DNA of 64,000 nucleotides from Annona cherimola (GCA_030490835.1 CM059972.1:87157137-87221136), one strand, 5' to 3'. Positions 1 through 11,932 are shown, counted from the first letter of the stretch. The notes: generated by a model from the sequence alone, not told the origin. Numbers and translations are program-made.

Positions 1-1
1 A

Positions 2-121
2 TGGCCTGTTTTAGCAGATAATGTGGAGAAGAATCTGCATACCTCAACAAATGTAGACAAAAATGCAATCTGTGCAACATCATCAGATAAATCTTCTGAA
101 CTCAGTTACGGGAAACATGTG
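2..121 (+). CDS. Gene 1, first visible exon
   Basis: Open in frame from base 2. It ends at a phase-0 donor (GTG then GTGAGA). The true 5' edge is uncertain: the first 17 bases contain TTTTAGCAG, which could be a splice acceptor, so the exon may begin at 15 or 18 rather than upstream of the window. Confidence 0.6.
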
Positions 122-3100
122 GTGAGATTTCATATTCTCTTCTTACGAATCTAAAGACAGTACCATGTTTTTCCACTACTAAAACGTTCTTGGCTCTTTG
201 TTTATTGTTACTCTCTTAAATTCTTTTTTCAACTGATTTATGTTAAATAACATCACTTCTCATAAAATACAAGTTTTTGGCAGATGTTGCTTTGATGACA
301 TTGTCAATATCTGAAATTCCAAGAAAAATTTAACATAATTATGATCAAATAGATCTCGCCCCTCAGACATACTAATGAATGGTGAATACGTGCTATCATT
401 AATACCTGATGTTAATTTTCAAGCATGTTTATGGTATGTTTGTGGAAAGAAATGGAAGAGAGGGGCATGGCTAAAGTTATGGTCCCAAAGATAGAAGATT
501 CAGTTCTCTAACTGAAATTTGGTTTGGACCACACTTTATCAACTTAATGGTCAGAGTTTGGAGCATAATAATGGACTCCCAAAGGGGAGTGCTAAACAGA
601 TGTGGTGTCATTAATAGGACTTCCGATTATTGATTTATCTTGAGTATTGAAGTTAGATAAATCTCAATATGGTTTGCCTGTCCTGATGTTTCTTAATATT
701 TTCTGTAGCAAATCTGGCCAGGTTGAGCTAGTCGCAAGGGTTCAGGTGGCCCATTCCATCAAACACATCACAGACATGATATGGAATAAATCTTCATGCA
801 AGACGAAAGCTAATTCAGAAAACTTCTTAGCAATATTTGAGTCCTATGATGGGTTTGTGTGATGATTCAATACAGCCGGCTCTCCATGCAGACCCCTTAA
901 TTTTTTATTTATTTATTTATTTTTATTTTAGACTTTTTTGCAAAACTGTTTATTTTGTTTAATATGTTTATTTTATCATCTTAACAAAAATCACTTTCAT
1001 TGGAAACTTATGTTTTGTAAAAAATGAACATCTTTTGAGATTGAATATGTAATGACTAATTTTTTTTTTCAAAAATGTGTATATACAATTTTTTGAATGC
1101 ATGTCATTTTTGGCATCATAAACAAATGCATATAGATAAATATATTTGGAAAAAAACACTTAAAGTAAAAAGGGGGCTGCATGGATGTCTCCATGTAGCT
1201 GTCTGTATTTAATCAGTGATCAATGGGTTTACGCAAGAAAATAACATGTTGCCAGGCAAAATAAACTAAAGGATGCACTTAAGCCTACTCATACCCTCAT
1301 AACCGTTTGTTTAAATCCAATGCCTACATCTCTTTCATCAAGGGAGGCCTCTCAGATGAGAGCACACCTACTTTCGTAGCAAGAGGCCTGGGGTCTCAAC
1401 CTTGTGAGAAGTGGGTTATACACCCTAGCCTAGAAATTAGATGAGCTAATCCACACACATAATTCTCTGATTCTCTTCAACTCCATTATCAGATTCTTGT
1501 CTCAAAGTAAGTATATAGAGGTACAGAATAAATGGCAGAGTTTCCTTGCAAATATTGGACTTCCTTCAAATGGCGGAGAGAGCAACTCAATTTATAAGCT
1601 TTTAAGATAGCAATATGCAATTTTAGGCAATTGGATGGGCATCAGTGGGAGTTAATTAACTAAGTCCACTTATTTCCAATTTTAATAGATGATTTTGCAA
1701 TCAAACTAAAAGCCGGAGCTCACTTTCAGTGTTCAATGGGCATATTTTAGTACCTTCATCATTTTCTTTCTAGCTATGTATTATTCAAAGGTTTCTTTTT
1801 GTTCTAATGTTACCGAATTGACAGGCCAATCAACTTTCTGAACAGCCCTTAGCAAAAAATCTTCTAGCTGCACATAAAAGCAGGGGTATAAGGGATTTGA
1901 AGATGATCTCAGGTTCAACATTTCTTGCTGCAGCAAATCAAAAAAAAAAAAAAAAAAAAACATTTCTTGCTGCTGATAAAAATGCATCGACTAAGAACAC
2001 TATTCCTTCTACCATTGAAGTTCCGTGCTCACAACATGATACTTGCCATTATGGAAATCATCCATCCCCAAAATACCTTATAAAGCCATCTGGTTTGCGG
2101 ATGCCTTCGCCATCATTAGGCTATTTTCATCAGGTATGCTGAAGTAAATTCCCTTTCCTAGACACCTGCAGATGCCTTGGTGCCTACACGATTCCTTTAT
2201 ACCATTTCATTCTGTTTAAATGTTTTTCTGATAGCATCATTTCTGCTCCAAATCCCCTTCAGGCAAAAGCGACTGCCTCACATAGTGCCTTGAAACTGCA
2301 ATTCACACAACTATATGATCTCTCAGTTTTTTGTGATCGTCCTCTAGGGAAACTTAATGAGAAAGATATCAGCCGGTTGAGTTCTCCGCATGCCACTGCC
2401 AACACACTGGCCAAACTCTCACATGCTGCCGTGGACCACAGTATTGGGGTGGCAACTCCTGGCCAACAATTTATTTCCAGCTTAAACAGTAGAGTTCCTT
2501 ACATCGCAAATCTGGGTTCTCAAATGACTCAGAAACCAAATTTGAAAACCGAAGAACTAAGGATTATGGGAGTGCAGAAGACATGCATTTCTGGAACTCA
2601 TCAGAGAACAAATAGTCAGCAACTGCTAGATGATAACTACTCGGGGACCGTTACTGAGGAGCCGAACCTCAAACAATCTCTAAGAAGTCCAACACATGAT
2701 CATGGTGAAATTATGCAAGGCTTTCATGAAGAAAATGGAAAACTGCAGACAATAGATGTGACCTTTGACATTAATAGCAGATATTCTAACAGACAGCCAG
2801 GATCTAATGATTTTGAGAATGTAAATGATGTCCTGCAAAAAGGTAGAGATTCTTGCACACTGGGATCATCAAAATTTTCCATTTCTCAAAATAGTTTAGA
2901 ACAAGTGATTGGTGATGTGAATTGTCATCAAGAGGAAGTTGCTGCATCAGAGACTTGCCTTGGTGAGTATCAGAGACCTTCAAATTTTTACCTACAAGAG
3001 AATACCACGTGTCCCAAATTTCAGTATGAAGGCACCAGCATCTGCAATATTGACCAACTTGGTTGTTTGGTATCTGAATCTTTGAATGATGAGAAAAATA

Positions 3101-6100
3101 CAGATCAGGGGATTAGTAGCAGGTCAGAATCATCTTTTGGTTCCTCTAAAGAAACACACACACGACATCTAGCAGAATCTCCTGCCAGTGAAAGGATCTC
3201 TCTAGGTGATGATTCAGATTCAGTGAGTGATCATTCACCTACGGAAAAACACCTTGCTCCCTCTGAAAATCATAAGCAATTAGACACTGATGGAGTCCTC
3301 TTGAAGGACGGTACGTTGACAAGAAAAGATGACATTGCAGCTACGATGTTGTAAGTATTTAATTTCTTGGATACATTACTTTTAATCAAAATGCTGAATA
3401 TGATCCTTATTCGTGGGAACAACAGGAAACCGATTTTGGAGGTCTCCAGCAAGGATCTTGTTCCATTCTCGGATGAATGGTTGGCTGCTCGTGTGGCTGC
3501 TGGAGAGGTAATTTGATTTCCATGTTCGTCATTACATAATGTTTTTAAGGGATTGACAGGTAGGTGGAATGAATTAGTCTATGGAACTAGTGTAATAACT
3601 AATGAAACTTATCTCACACAATGGTCTCATTGCAAACTGTTCTCATGCAAATTATCTATACCTCTATTAAAATTTAAAACACTAGCTTGAAAACCGTTCT
3701 TGTCTCCTTTGTTTTCTAGGATTCTTCTCTCTTGTAGTGTGACTATGCTCCACATTCCTTCGTATATGATTTACGTAGTTTTTATGCAACTTGAATCCTA
3801 ATTGAACTCATGCATACCTTTAAAGCTAAATTCACATGGTCAACTTGATTAAAATTTTAAACTACTTTCATCAACTTAGTTCTCATGATCTAATCCTAAA
3901 CTGTTTATATTAAGGGTGTGTTCGGGAATGGATAGAACTTTTGACGAATAGCTTTGAAGAGTAAACGTTGTCAAATGATGTGATATGATAGGGGTAATGA
4001 TGAGGAGTAGAGAAGATAAAGTTAAAATAGATAGGTTAGTTGTGTAGGTAGTTGTGTAGAAATGATTGAAAAGTATGGTAGTTGTATAAAAACATGTGAA
4101 AAAATAATTAAAAAATATAATAGTTGCGGAGAGTGAAAAGTTTTAGATTGAAAAGCTTTAACTTAACATTTTCTGCACATTGCCAAACACGCCCTAAAGA
4201 ACTCTTTAAATAATATCACCACAAAATTTTATATCAAACAAAGTTTACTAACTTAATATCTAGGTCATTCATCATGCTGAACAACAACCATCTAGGCCTG
4301 CCTTGCCAATCATTGCTTATCCGTGCATGTTTGGAAGCGTGTATAAATAGTGAGCTACGCATGCTGAAGCCGATCTCTCTCTTAGCACAATGCTTGATTG
4401 GGCTCCCTTTTAGTCTACTCTCGTGTTGGAACTACATGGTCACTAACAACCCCCTAAAGGGTTATATTTTTAGAAGATAACTTATTTTAAATACTTTAAT
4501 TGGTGTAATATAGACTTTGCAAATTTCACCATAAATGGTTATAAAAATTAATTGTTCTACCATTTCATTTTCTTAATTTCTTTTAACTCTTACTTTAGAA
4601 AATATGAGATATTACAAGTAGAAAAATAAGGGAATAAGAAAAGCTCATAAGTGGTCACTATGTCAACCTATATCAACTTATGCTTTACTTGGCCAAATGT
4701 TTATGTAGCAGTTTGGTGTTGAATGTGATTTTGTGTGGTTTGGGAGAGCTAGGAACTCTAGTTGAGGGTATAAAGGTTTGTTTGGTTGTGTGTTGTCTTG
4801 GGCCATCATTGTTGGGGCAAATGCATGAGGAAATGAAAAAAATTAAGCAAAGTGAGAAATAGTAAAAACAAAATAGTTTCACTTTAGGCGTGTTATGATG
4901 TCACTTTCTTTAATTTGCAATTACCCCCAGTATACAAAAAATGAAAGCAAACCACGAACAAGAAGCAGCTCCTCTTCTTGGGCACACAAACACTTGATTC
5001 ATGGTAGAAGACTTAGATGGAAAGACGACTTTGTTTTTCGTAAAGAATGCTTAAGAGTGTGATGATGAGTGGAAAATTTTGTGCGGAGAACAATGTCACC
5101 AGCCATATATATAGTGCACTTTCTCATAACTGATGTCTCAATGTTCTTATGCCATTGAATTGAAAGGAATGTTGGATGGTAACATTCACAGTTGGTGAGA
5201 GGCATTCATGCCTAATGTAACCTAAATGTAATAATGATATTTTGAAGAATAACCAACAGTCAGTATTTTAAAAATTTTTGAGTGTTTGGCCTCATTCAGA
5301 AGTATCACATCTCTTAGGAAACAAGCTATTTTTAGTAAAATCTTCTATGCTTCTGGGAAGTTGCTAGTTGTTGCTTTTCACAAATGTGCTAGTGGCAAGA
5401 TTTTGCTAGGTACAACATCTAGGCCAAAGAGGCCTAAGCGCTTAGTTGACTCTGAACTCGACTCTATTTAGGACATGTTTGTTATGGCTATCGTACTTAG
5501 TAAAATCCTACTGCCAATACATTTGTGGGAAGCATCAATGAAAATATAGAAACTTCTACTAAAAATAACTTACTTTCTACTAAACACTCGTAATTTTTAG
5601 AAGTACTGTTGTTCTGAAACAACATATGGCCCGCCAAACAGGCCCTAATCCAACCCCAAAGTAGTAGGGCTTTCTTCTTGTGCCTTCACATGTTTCCACA
5701 TCCTCGATGTACATGTTTTTGAGCATGGACTATTAAGTGCAGAATTCATAGTCTATAAGAAGATTTCTGGAGTTTTTATATCATAGCATGTTCTAGTTTT
5801 CTTTGAATTGGTGTTGAGCATGTGGATTTTCTTCTGTGCAGATTGTTTGGGTTGAATATGGTTCTGTTTGGATATGATTTCTGTGTATTCTGGATTAAGA
5901 GTGTAGAATTTCTGATTTGAATATGATGTAGAAATTGAGGGACTTGATGCTTATAAAAGCAAACACCCTTGAAGAGCATTCATAAATAAACTCAAGCCTA
6001 TTAAAGGCTGTACACTGTATTCTAAGGTTACATAAAGCATGATTAAGAAGTGGAGAGACACAAAGGAAGAAGGACGGGAAGGAGAGAGGTTTGACACCTT

Positions 6101-9100
6101 CGTGGGAAAATCTCCGTTTCAGTAAGAGAATCCACTTTTAAGCTTTTTTCCTTCCAAAGATTAAGACACTAAAAGAGGCTTAATCTATGATCAAAGTGGG
6201 CCAAGAATGAAAATTCATGGAAACAGAGTCTACTTGAGTGACTTACTCCTGAAAACCTGCCTCAAATAGTGGTCCCTTGGTAGATCACTAATCTTTTACC
6301 CGATACACAGCCACTTTCAATGCCGGGATCATCAAGTAAGCTGCAAGCCCCAACTTGATGGACCCTGGTTCAATGCACCCGGGTGCATTGAGCCTCAATG
6401 CACTCGGGTGTACTTTACCCATTTTTTTAAATTTTTTTTGAAACTTTTTTTTATGAAAATGTTAATATAAGTCTATTTAACATGTCTATAAATTTTTACC
6501 ATTTTTAAATATTTTTAGATATTTTTTCGGATTTTTTAAAAATCAGTGGCATTTTTAGTAATTTAAAATTACTAAAAATGCCACTGATTTTAAAAAATTC
6601 AAAAAAAATATCTAAAAATCTCCAAAAATTATAAAAATTTATACACATGTTAAATACACTTATATTAACAGTCGTGTAAAAAAAATTTCAAAAAAAGGGG
6701 TGAAGTACACCCGGGTGCATTGAGGCTCAATGCACCCGGGTGCATTGAACCAGGGTCCCAACTTGATCTAGCTGCAAGGTGGAAACAATCAAACAATCCG
6801 TCTGAACAGTGACAGCATGTTTTACCCCTCTTGTGAGACAGACACAGATTCTTTATGGTGGATGGTATTATTAGAGCCCTGATCTTGTGCGGCTGGATGC
6901 ACGGTTGCCTCCATGCGTCCGGCTCAAAAACATATTTTTTATTTTTTTCATTTTTTTTTCATGGGCAAGTAAATCTAGGCGTTTTATATCTATAAACCAA
7001 GTTTTACCATTTTTTGATTTTTTAAGTATTTTTTTTATTTTTAAACGCAGTGGCATTTCTGTAATTTTTGGATCTCAGAATATTACGGAAATGCCACTGT
7101 GTTTAAAAATCCAAAAAACAATACTTGGAAACATCCAAAAATGGTAAAACTTGGTTTATAGATTTAATATACCTAGATTTACTTGCCCATGCAAAAAATG
7201 AAAAAAACAAAAAAATATATTTTTGGGCCGGACGCACGGAGGCAGCCGTGCTTCTGGCTGCAGATGATCAGCCGTTGTATTATTAAATATGATCAACTTA
7301 GAGTATATTCTCTAAGTTACAGAACTGTCGAATCAAAGATTAATGGGCCACCCATGATGTTGTTAGAGAAATTACTAGAAGATCTGACAGATGGTGATAA
7401 TGCCTTGGAAGAATGATTGAATCTACTTGATGGTTGAAATGCTCAATCAGATATACTTGAATTTTTTTTTTTCCTTCTAAAATTTCAAGGTGAATAATAT
7501 CATCATCAAATATTTTTTTCCCGCCTACGTGGTTCAACTGCATGGATCCTATTGCATCATTCTTTACAATCATGAAGTATTTTTTCAATAATCTCTAACA
7601 TTTTGACATCTCGTTTAATTATTTCTTTTCACATTTTTTGGTCCTCGTTTCAGTCACTTCTTTTTATATGAATAAAATTTACTCTTCCAATCAATGTCAT
7701 TTCAGACCTCCATTTAACATGCCCAAAGCACCTTATTCTACTATCCCTCAAGGTCAATAGTATAATTTCTAAATTTGAGTCAGCTCCACATGGATCAACC
7801 TATGCTAGATTGTGGTAGTAGACATGGGAAAAAATGTATCTCAAAACAAATCGACTGAATTCAAGTACAGAAAGCAATCTGGATTTATTGGAATAAAAAA
7901 ATCTAAACCAGAGATTAGATTTTTGGATTATGAGTTTCTTCCATGACTAGATTTTGCCTGAACTAATTCTTGTTATGTTCAAGGGGCATGCAAAGGCCAT
8001 AATTAAGACCTTGGGCCTAAAGATCAAAATTGGACGAAGGACTTGATCTGGAACCACTTCAAGTGGGCCCAATTTGCATGGTTTGATGGAGTTTGTTCCA
8101 TAAATTTTGATTGGCATAATTGTATTAGTTCAGAATATATATATTTTAAAAAATAGAAACAAGTGAGGCTACGAAACAATAACCATTTTTGCAGAGTGAA
8201 GATAAACATGCTAACATTCTCTTTTTATTTGTGGCCCGCAGAAATTTCAAATAAAATGATTTTAAGTGTTATTACAAATGCTTTATGGCAAGAAAGATGG
8301 AGAAATAGATTCCATGAAACCATGCAAATGGAACCCTTAGCGGTTCCTAAGTAAGCTTTTGTGGGACCTATTCCATGTGAACATTGTCCTAAGATAAATA
8401 CCCAACAGATAATTACCTAAGGTGAATGAAGGGCAAGGCAAGACTCACATGAAGCAACAATGAGCCAGCTAAAGTAACAAGATTAGTTTTTGCGTCAATT
8501 AAGTGAATCACCAAAATGGAACAGATGATTAATGCCATAGAAGAATGTCAACTGTTCAGGAGAATCAGCAGAACTGAAAGGTTCTGAAAGCTCATTAAAA
8601 AAAAAAAAAAAGTGAACTTCTTTTTATTCCTTAATTTATCTCAACTTAAAATTCAAATGCCTTAACTAATTCAAATGCCTTAACTATTTCTAAGATCTTT
8701 ATTAGCATATATTTGATAGATGCTTGTTCTAATTGTTATTTCAATTCAAACTGTCAATTGAGAGATGTATTCTTTAACATGACATATATGCGTTGTATTT
8801 GTAACATCATAAGGCCTGAATTTGGCCTAAATTTTGCTGAAGATTCTGTACGTCTTCTTATAGAAAACATAATCTTAAAACTATGACCTTCACGGCACTG
8901 TGAGTATGATGAGCCTGACATTTTCTTAGGATGAAGGTTGAAATGAACTGTGTAGGGAGTGCATGATATAACATAAGAATGTTAATAACTTGATGCAATG
9001 ACGAAAGTGCGATCTTAAGATAGTCGTGCTAATGATTTACACATGATACCTTTTTATTATGCTTTGATCTGTACTTGGTGCTTTATCCTCTGCATATGGA

Positions 9101-11932
9101 TTGTTGCTTAATATATAAACTTATTTATTGGGTTATCGAGCTCATGTGGCATTTACTATTTTTGAGCATCAGCAGGAGCCTTTTAAAGGACAAGCTGGAA
9201 CTCAATTTGGGTGATTTCACCAGTTACTTCAATTTAGCTTCAGTGCATAATTCAAACGTCCTGCAAGCAACCTCATTATGAGGCTAAAAGAAAGATGGAA
9301 AGTAAGAAAGAAAGTAATTTCTCAACTAAAATTGCTTTAGGTCATACCATTGCCTTTTCCTTGGAGAAAAGGAGCTAAGCAAACCAAACAAGGGAAATAA
9401 AAATAAAAATGAAAAGAAATCATGAAAACGAGAGCATTTGGGAACCTTCTAATATCCATATTGTTTATTCGATGCATATAAGCTTTCCCTGTGACAATCC
9501 ATTCAGTGTGAATTTTGAAGAATCAAACATGATGGCATCATAATACACATTCTTCTCTTTTGTTTGAAATCTATAAATGTCAACACCTTTTAACATCGCT
9601 GACCTCCGAGAATTCCCTTTAGACATTACTGGAAATAGCAGATAATAAGTGAACCAATAGACTTGGGTGATATCATCACAAGTTCCATTGTATTAACTTC
9701 TAAAAGTTCATAAGATGAACATTCTGGTTTATCTAACATTTGTTACAAGCAACATTACAACTTTAGTGGCTTAGGACTTCGAGCAATCATTAGTTTCATA
9801 TATTTTATCCGTATTTCGGCAAGTTCCTGTCATATTCCTTATGATCATTAGCATACACTCTTTCCCATTTCTATGGATTCAACTGCATATTGTGTCATTT
9901 CTCTCAATCTTTGGTTGTGTCCTCAACATACCTTGGTATTTCCATCTTTCCTAATCATGTTTCCTGACCTATTGTATACTCTTCTATTGTAATACTGTAA
10001 TTTGACAGGATATGTTGACAATGAAGACAGGTGCAGTGCAGAATTCTCCACCAGAAAAATCCCTTCCTGAGCCCAGTCCATGGTCCCCAGTATGACCCCA
10101 CTATATTTTTTCTGTTTATACTCTTGACGAAAATATGGATTTCCTTCATAATATTTTCATGTCCAAGTAAAATAATGCCTCTTGTTGCGGAGTGAAAGCA
10201 TTCTCCTCTCACATTGTGAAACTATTTCTGCTAAGAAATTGTTTACTTAATTACTTAGATATGCACCACCAGCTGAAGAGCCTGCCGGGATAACTTTAGA
10301 TTAGCTTTCTTCCAGATACGTTTTAAAATTTTTTTGGTCAAAACCCATTCTGAATAGAATGAGCCCATATACAGATACTATGTACGGGAAAATGATGGAT
10401 AAAAAGTAAAGAAAATAAAATATAAGAACCCTTCTAAGCATTAATGACTGAAGTATCTTGAAAACTAAGAATAATCTAGGAACTTGTTGAGAAGATGACA
10501 CTTCTGATGTTCATTAGAGTGAGGAACATCTAATTTAAGTCATTTGACTAGGATTGAGTACTGTTCTGTTGCTATTTTTGAGGGAACACTGGATTGGCTA
10601 GGTTAATAGGTTATGTACAAGAGTGGTTCCCTGGCAGTCTCACTGTATCAATAAAATTCCAGCAGATGACTTTCTTGTTTTTCGGGAGTGAGTAGGGCAC
10701 AAATGATTTCTGAGACTGCATCTCATTCTCATCTTCAAACAAAATGAGCCTGAGTTGGCAAGCACATTGTGGGTGTACACTTTAACTTCAAGCATAGGCA
10801 TTTTTTCTTTGCTCTGTATGCACTTGAACATGCATTTTTAATCCAACTTCAACGGAATCCTATATAGATGGCGCTGATCTTATTCAGTCGCTGGAGAAAT
10901 ATTTTTATTTTTATGCTTTTATAAATGCATGGGCCTCGCGTAGATCTTCTTGTGAAATTTAGAAATTTTTTGAACCTCTGGTATAATCCTGTTGCTTGCA
11001 CCTGCACGAGGCTTGTTTATTCCCTGAAACTGGCCATATTGTCGTCTAAGTATTCCAGGGTGGTCATTCCTAGCATCTGATCCTCCACATGGTGGCGATC
11101 TCAAAGCATACTTGCAGAGTCTTTTTCAGACTTATTCCTTGATGGCAGGTTGCCTAGAAGGACCAGGCAATCGCTTAAGGATTGGTTTATTTGGTGACTT
11201 GAAAAAGACTGTGGGTTCAACAAGGGTAATTTGGAGTCAGGGAGCGAAGAGCCTTCTGGAATATGAGTGATCTTGTAGAGCCAGCCAATTTTGGAGAGAC
11301 TGGAAGTACCAAGAGGGGGCAGAGAGATGAGTTTAAAAAGTGGAAGAAGTTGCCATGAATGATAAGCGGGTATAAAAGAACTTGACGGACTCTGTATTTT
11401 AGATATTATTAAGAACATATTACTGTTCAGGCACAAAAAAGGTCTTACGCATATCGTCAAAGCTGTTTGCTGAAAATTGGAGGTAATGGATTGGAAGAAA
11501 AATACCAAACAAATACAAGAATTTCCAAATTTCATAGAAGAAAGATCTAGGTTATATATATTTTGATAAAGCCTATATATTTATTAAAAAAAAGTAAAAT
11601 ATTTTTTCTAGCTGGCCGTATTGCATGTGCAATACTGGAGGCTGTATAAGACTGGCACTCTGTATGTATCTTAAAGAGAGAGACTGGAGGCTGTATAAGA
11701 CTGGCACTCTGTATGTATCTTAAAAAAAAAGAGAAACCTCATTTTATTTTAGAAAAAAAAAAGAAAACGTTAATAGCTTGGTTGCAGTTTGATATATCTT
11801 GCCTTTGGATTATTTTGCCTTTCTAATTCCATCCGTCATTTACAGGTGAAACGCAGCAATCAAGACGTAGGGCCATTTGATTGTACAAAATATACTAATC
11901 TTCAATTGATGAATTCTTCGAAACCTTCTTGA
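2..11932 (+). CDS. Spliced plant gene of unknown family, 3' part (six coding exons)
   Basis: Partial gene running into the left edge. The model joins 2-121, 1825-2133, 2263-3350, 3426-3507, 10009-10089 and 11846-11932. All junctions are GT-AG and phases are compatible (0, 0, 2, 0, 0), giving 588 codons and a TGA stop. The visible protein is polar and rich in Ser, Asn, Glu and Lys, with no membrane segment and no catalytic motif I can recognise. A short PSGLRMPSPSLGYF stretch near residue 130 and the C-terminal tail (DEWLAARVAAGE, then PEPSPWSP and GPFDCTKYTN) look like conserved islands in an otherwise disordered protein. The clean splicing of four small exons across a 6.5 kb transposon-laden intron argues for a functional gene. 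I do not recognise the family. An odd in-frame poly-lysine insertion sits in the second exon. Confidence 0.75.
868..1212. repeat. Foldback (MITE-like) element in intron 1 of gene 1
   Basis: The left end (AATACAGCCGGCTCTCCATG) and the right end (CATGTAGCTGTCTGTATT) are imperfect reverse complements. Both sides also share an inner CCATGCAGnCCCCTT module. The AT-rich interior resembles the other foldback elements in the window. No target duplication is clear. Confidence 0.45.
1213..1824. other. Rest of intron 1, no further feature seen
   Basis: AT-rich intron sequence leading to the acceptor at 1824. No open frame of interest and no clear repeat structure was found. Confidence 0.5.
1825..2133 (+). 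CDS. Gene 1, second visible exon
   Basis: The acceptor is TTGACAG and the donor CATCAG/GTATGC, both phase 0. It contains the 42-bp in-frame duplication with the 21-A run, and encodes the PSGLRMPSPSLGYF stretch just before the donor. Confidence 0.75.
1919..1973 (+). repeat. In-frame duplication with A21 run inside a coding exon
   Basis: CATTTCTTGCTGC occurs at 1919-1931 and again at 1961-1973. Between the copies lie AGCAAATC and 21 consecutive A (1940-1960). The offset is 42 bp, so the reading frame is kept and the protein gains TFLAAANQKKKKKK. A poly-A stretch ending at a direct repeat of 13-15 bp is the footprint expected from target-primed reverse transcription. Confidence 0.75.
2263..3350 (+). 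CDS. Gene 1, large third exon
   Basis: This is the largest exon (1088 bp). It has acceptor CTTCAG and donor GTAAGT (phase 2). It encodes a Ser/Asn/Glu-rich, probably disordered segment without recognised domains. The open frame over more than 1 kb in AT-rich plant DNA is the main evidence that the gene is real. Confidence 0.85.
3426..3507 (+). CDS. Gene 1, fourth visible exon
   Basis: Acceptor AACAG, donor GAG/GTAATT. It encodes KPILEVSSKDLVPFSDEW followed by LAARVAAGE, a conserved-looking acidic and aromatic motif. The next coding exon lies 6.5 kb away. Confidence 0.7.
3914..4194. mobile_element. Tourist-like (PIF/Harbinger) MITE, copy 1
   Basis: The left terminus is GGGTGTGTTCGGGAATGG and the right terminus CCAAACACGCCC. 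They are inverted repeats flanked by TAA (3911-3913 and 4195-4197). The interior (GATATGATAGGGGTAATGATG) recurs in four other copies, near 32266, 43640, 45256 and 50259. Confidence 0.7.
4810..5220 (+). mobile_element. Fragment of a copia LTR related to the 29327-38875 element
   Basis: From TGTTGGGGCAAATGCATGAG onward the sequence follows the two copia LTRs: the purine-rich stretch, GTTTCACTTTAGGCGTGTTA, GTCACTTTCTTT, and the AAGAAGCA...CTTCTTGGGCACACAAA block. Similarity is clear to about 5000 and fades afterwards. No CCCAACA end is seen, so it is truncated or decayed. Confidence 0.6.
5468..5649. repeat. Possible small Tourist-like MITE
   Basis: TTAGGACATGTTTG at the left pairs loosely with CCAAACAGGCCCTAA at the right, with TTA/TAA at the ends. 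The inverted repeats are short and imperfect. Confidence 0.3.
5650..6350. other. Intron sequence, nothing recognised
   Basis: Part of the 6.5 kb fourth intron of gene 1. No coding frame with family resemblance and no clear repeat boundary was found. Confidence 0.5.
6360..6758. mobile_element. Mutator-like foldback MITE, 9-bp target duplication CAACTTGAT
   Basis: A near-perfect inverted repeat over its whole 399 bp. The ends are GGACCCTGGTTCAATGCACC and its complement, and CCCGGGTGCATTGAG modules are repeated just inside. The core at 6541-6589 is a perfect 24+24 bp palindrome around one base. The element is flanked by CAACTTGAT at 6351-6359 and 6759-6767, a 9-bp duplication typical of Mutator-like transposition. 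Confidence 0.85.
6874..7276. mobile_element. Mutator-like foldback MITE, 9-bp target duplication GTATTATTA
   Basis: Second foldback element, 403 bp, 115 bp after the previous one. Inverted modules are GCGGCTGGATGCACGG with CATGCGTCCGGC on the left, and GCCGGACGCACGG with CCGTGCTTCTGGCTGC on the right. The core again carries CAGTGGCATTTnTGTAATTT and its complement. GTATTATTA flanks it at 6865-6873 and 7277-7285. Confidence 0.8.
7480..7770 (-). mobile_element. RTE-type LINE, truncated 3' end
   Basis: Read on the minus strand, this matches the 3' ends of the LINE copies at 43240 and 60770: the remnant of the WRNRIH...PTWVG C-terminus, then a short GATGAT tail (ATCATCATC on the plus strand near 7500). 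It is antisense to gene 1 and severely 5'-truncated, as LINE copies usually are. Confidence 0.6.
7771..10008. other. Rest of intron 4, no feature recognised
   Basis: AT-rich intron sequence with an A15 run near 8600 and a small duplicated AATTCAAATGCCTTAACTA near 8650-8690. No gene or transposon boundary could be supported. Confidence 0.45.
10009..10089 (+). CDS. Gene 1, fifth visible exon
   Basis: Exactly 27 codons, phase 0 at both ends (TTGACAG acceptor, CCA/GTATGA donor). It encodes DMLTMKTGAVQNSPPEKS and then LPEPSPWSP, and reads directly on from the AAGE end of the previous exon. Confidence 0.7.
10090..11845. other. Intron 5 of gene 1
   Basis: No exon was found between the phase-0 donor at 10090 and the acceptor at 11845. 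It contains the 49-bp tandem duplication listed separately. The open frame at 11101-11535 on the minus strand has no recognisable family features. Confidence 0.5.
11634..11731 (+). repeat. 49-bp tandem duplication
   Basis: ACTGGAGGCTGTATAAGACT through GTATGTATCTTAAA appears at 11634-11682 and again from 11683. The two copies are almost identical, which points to a recent duplication inside the intron. Confidence 0.8.
11846..11932 (+). CDS. Gene 1, last exon
   Basis: The acceptor is TTTACAG. It encodes VKRSNQDVGPFDCTKYTN plus ten more residues and a TGA stop. The Pro-rich end of the preceding exon continues naturally into this segment. Confidence 0.7.
   Translation: MKRSNQDVGPFDCTKYTNLQLMNSSKPS

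Noticed and set aside
6871..7147. Short frames on both strands
   Set aside because: They lie inside a foldback MITE and arise from its inverted repeat.
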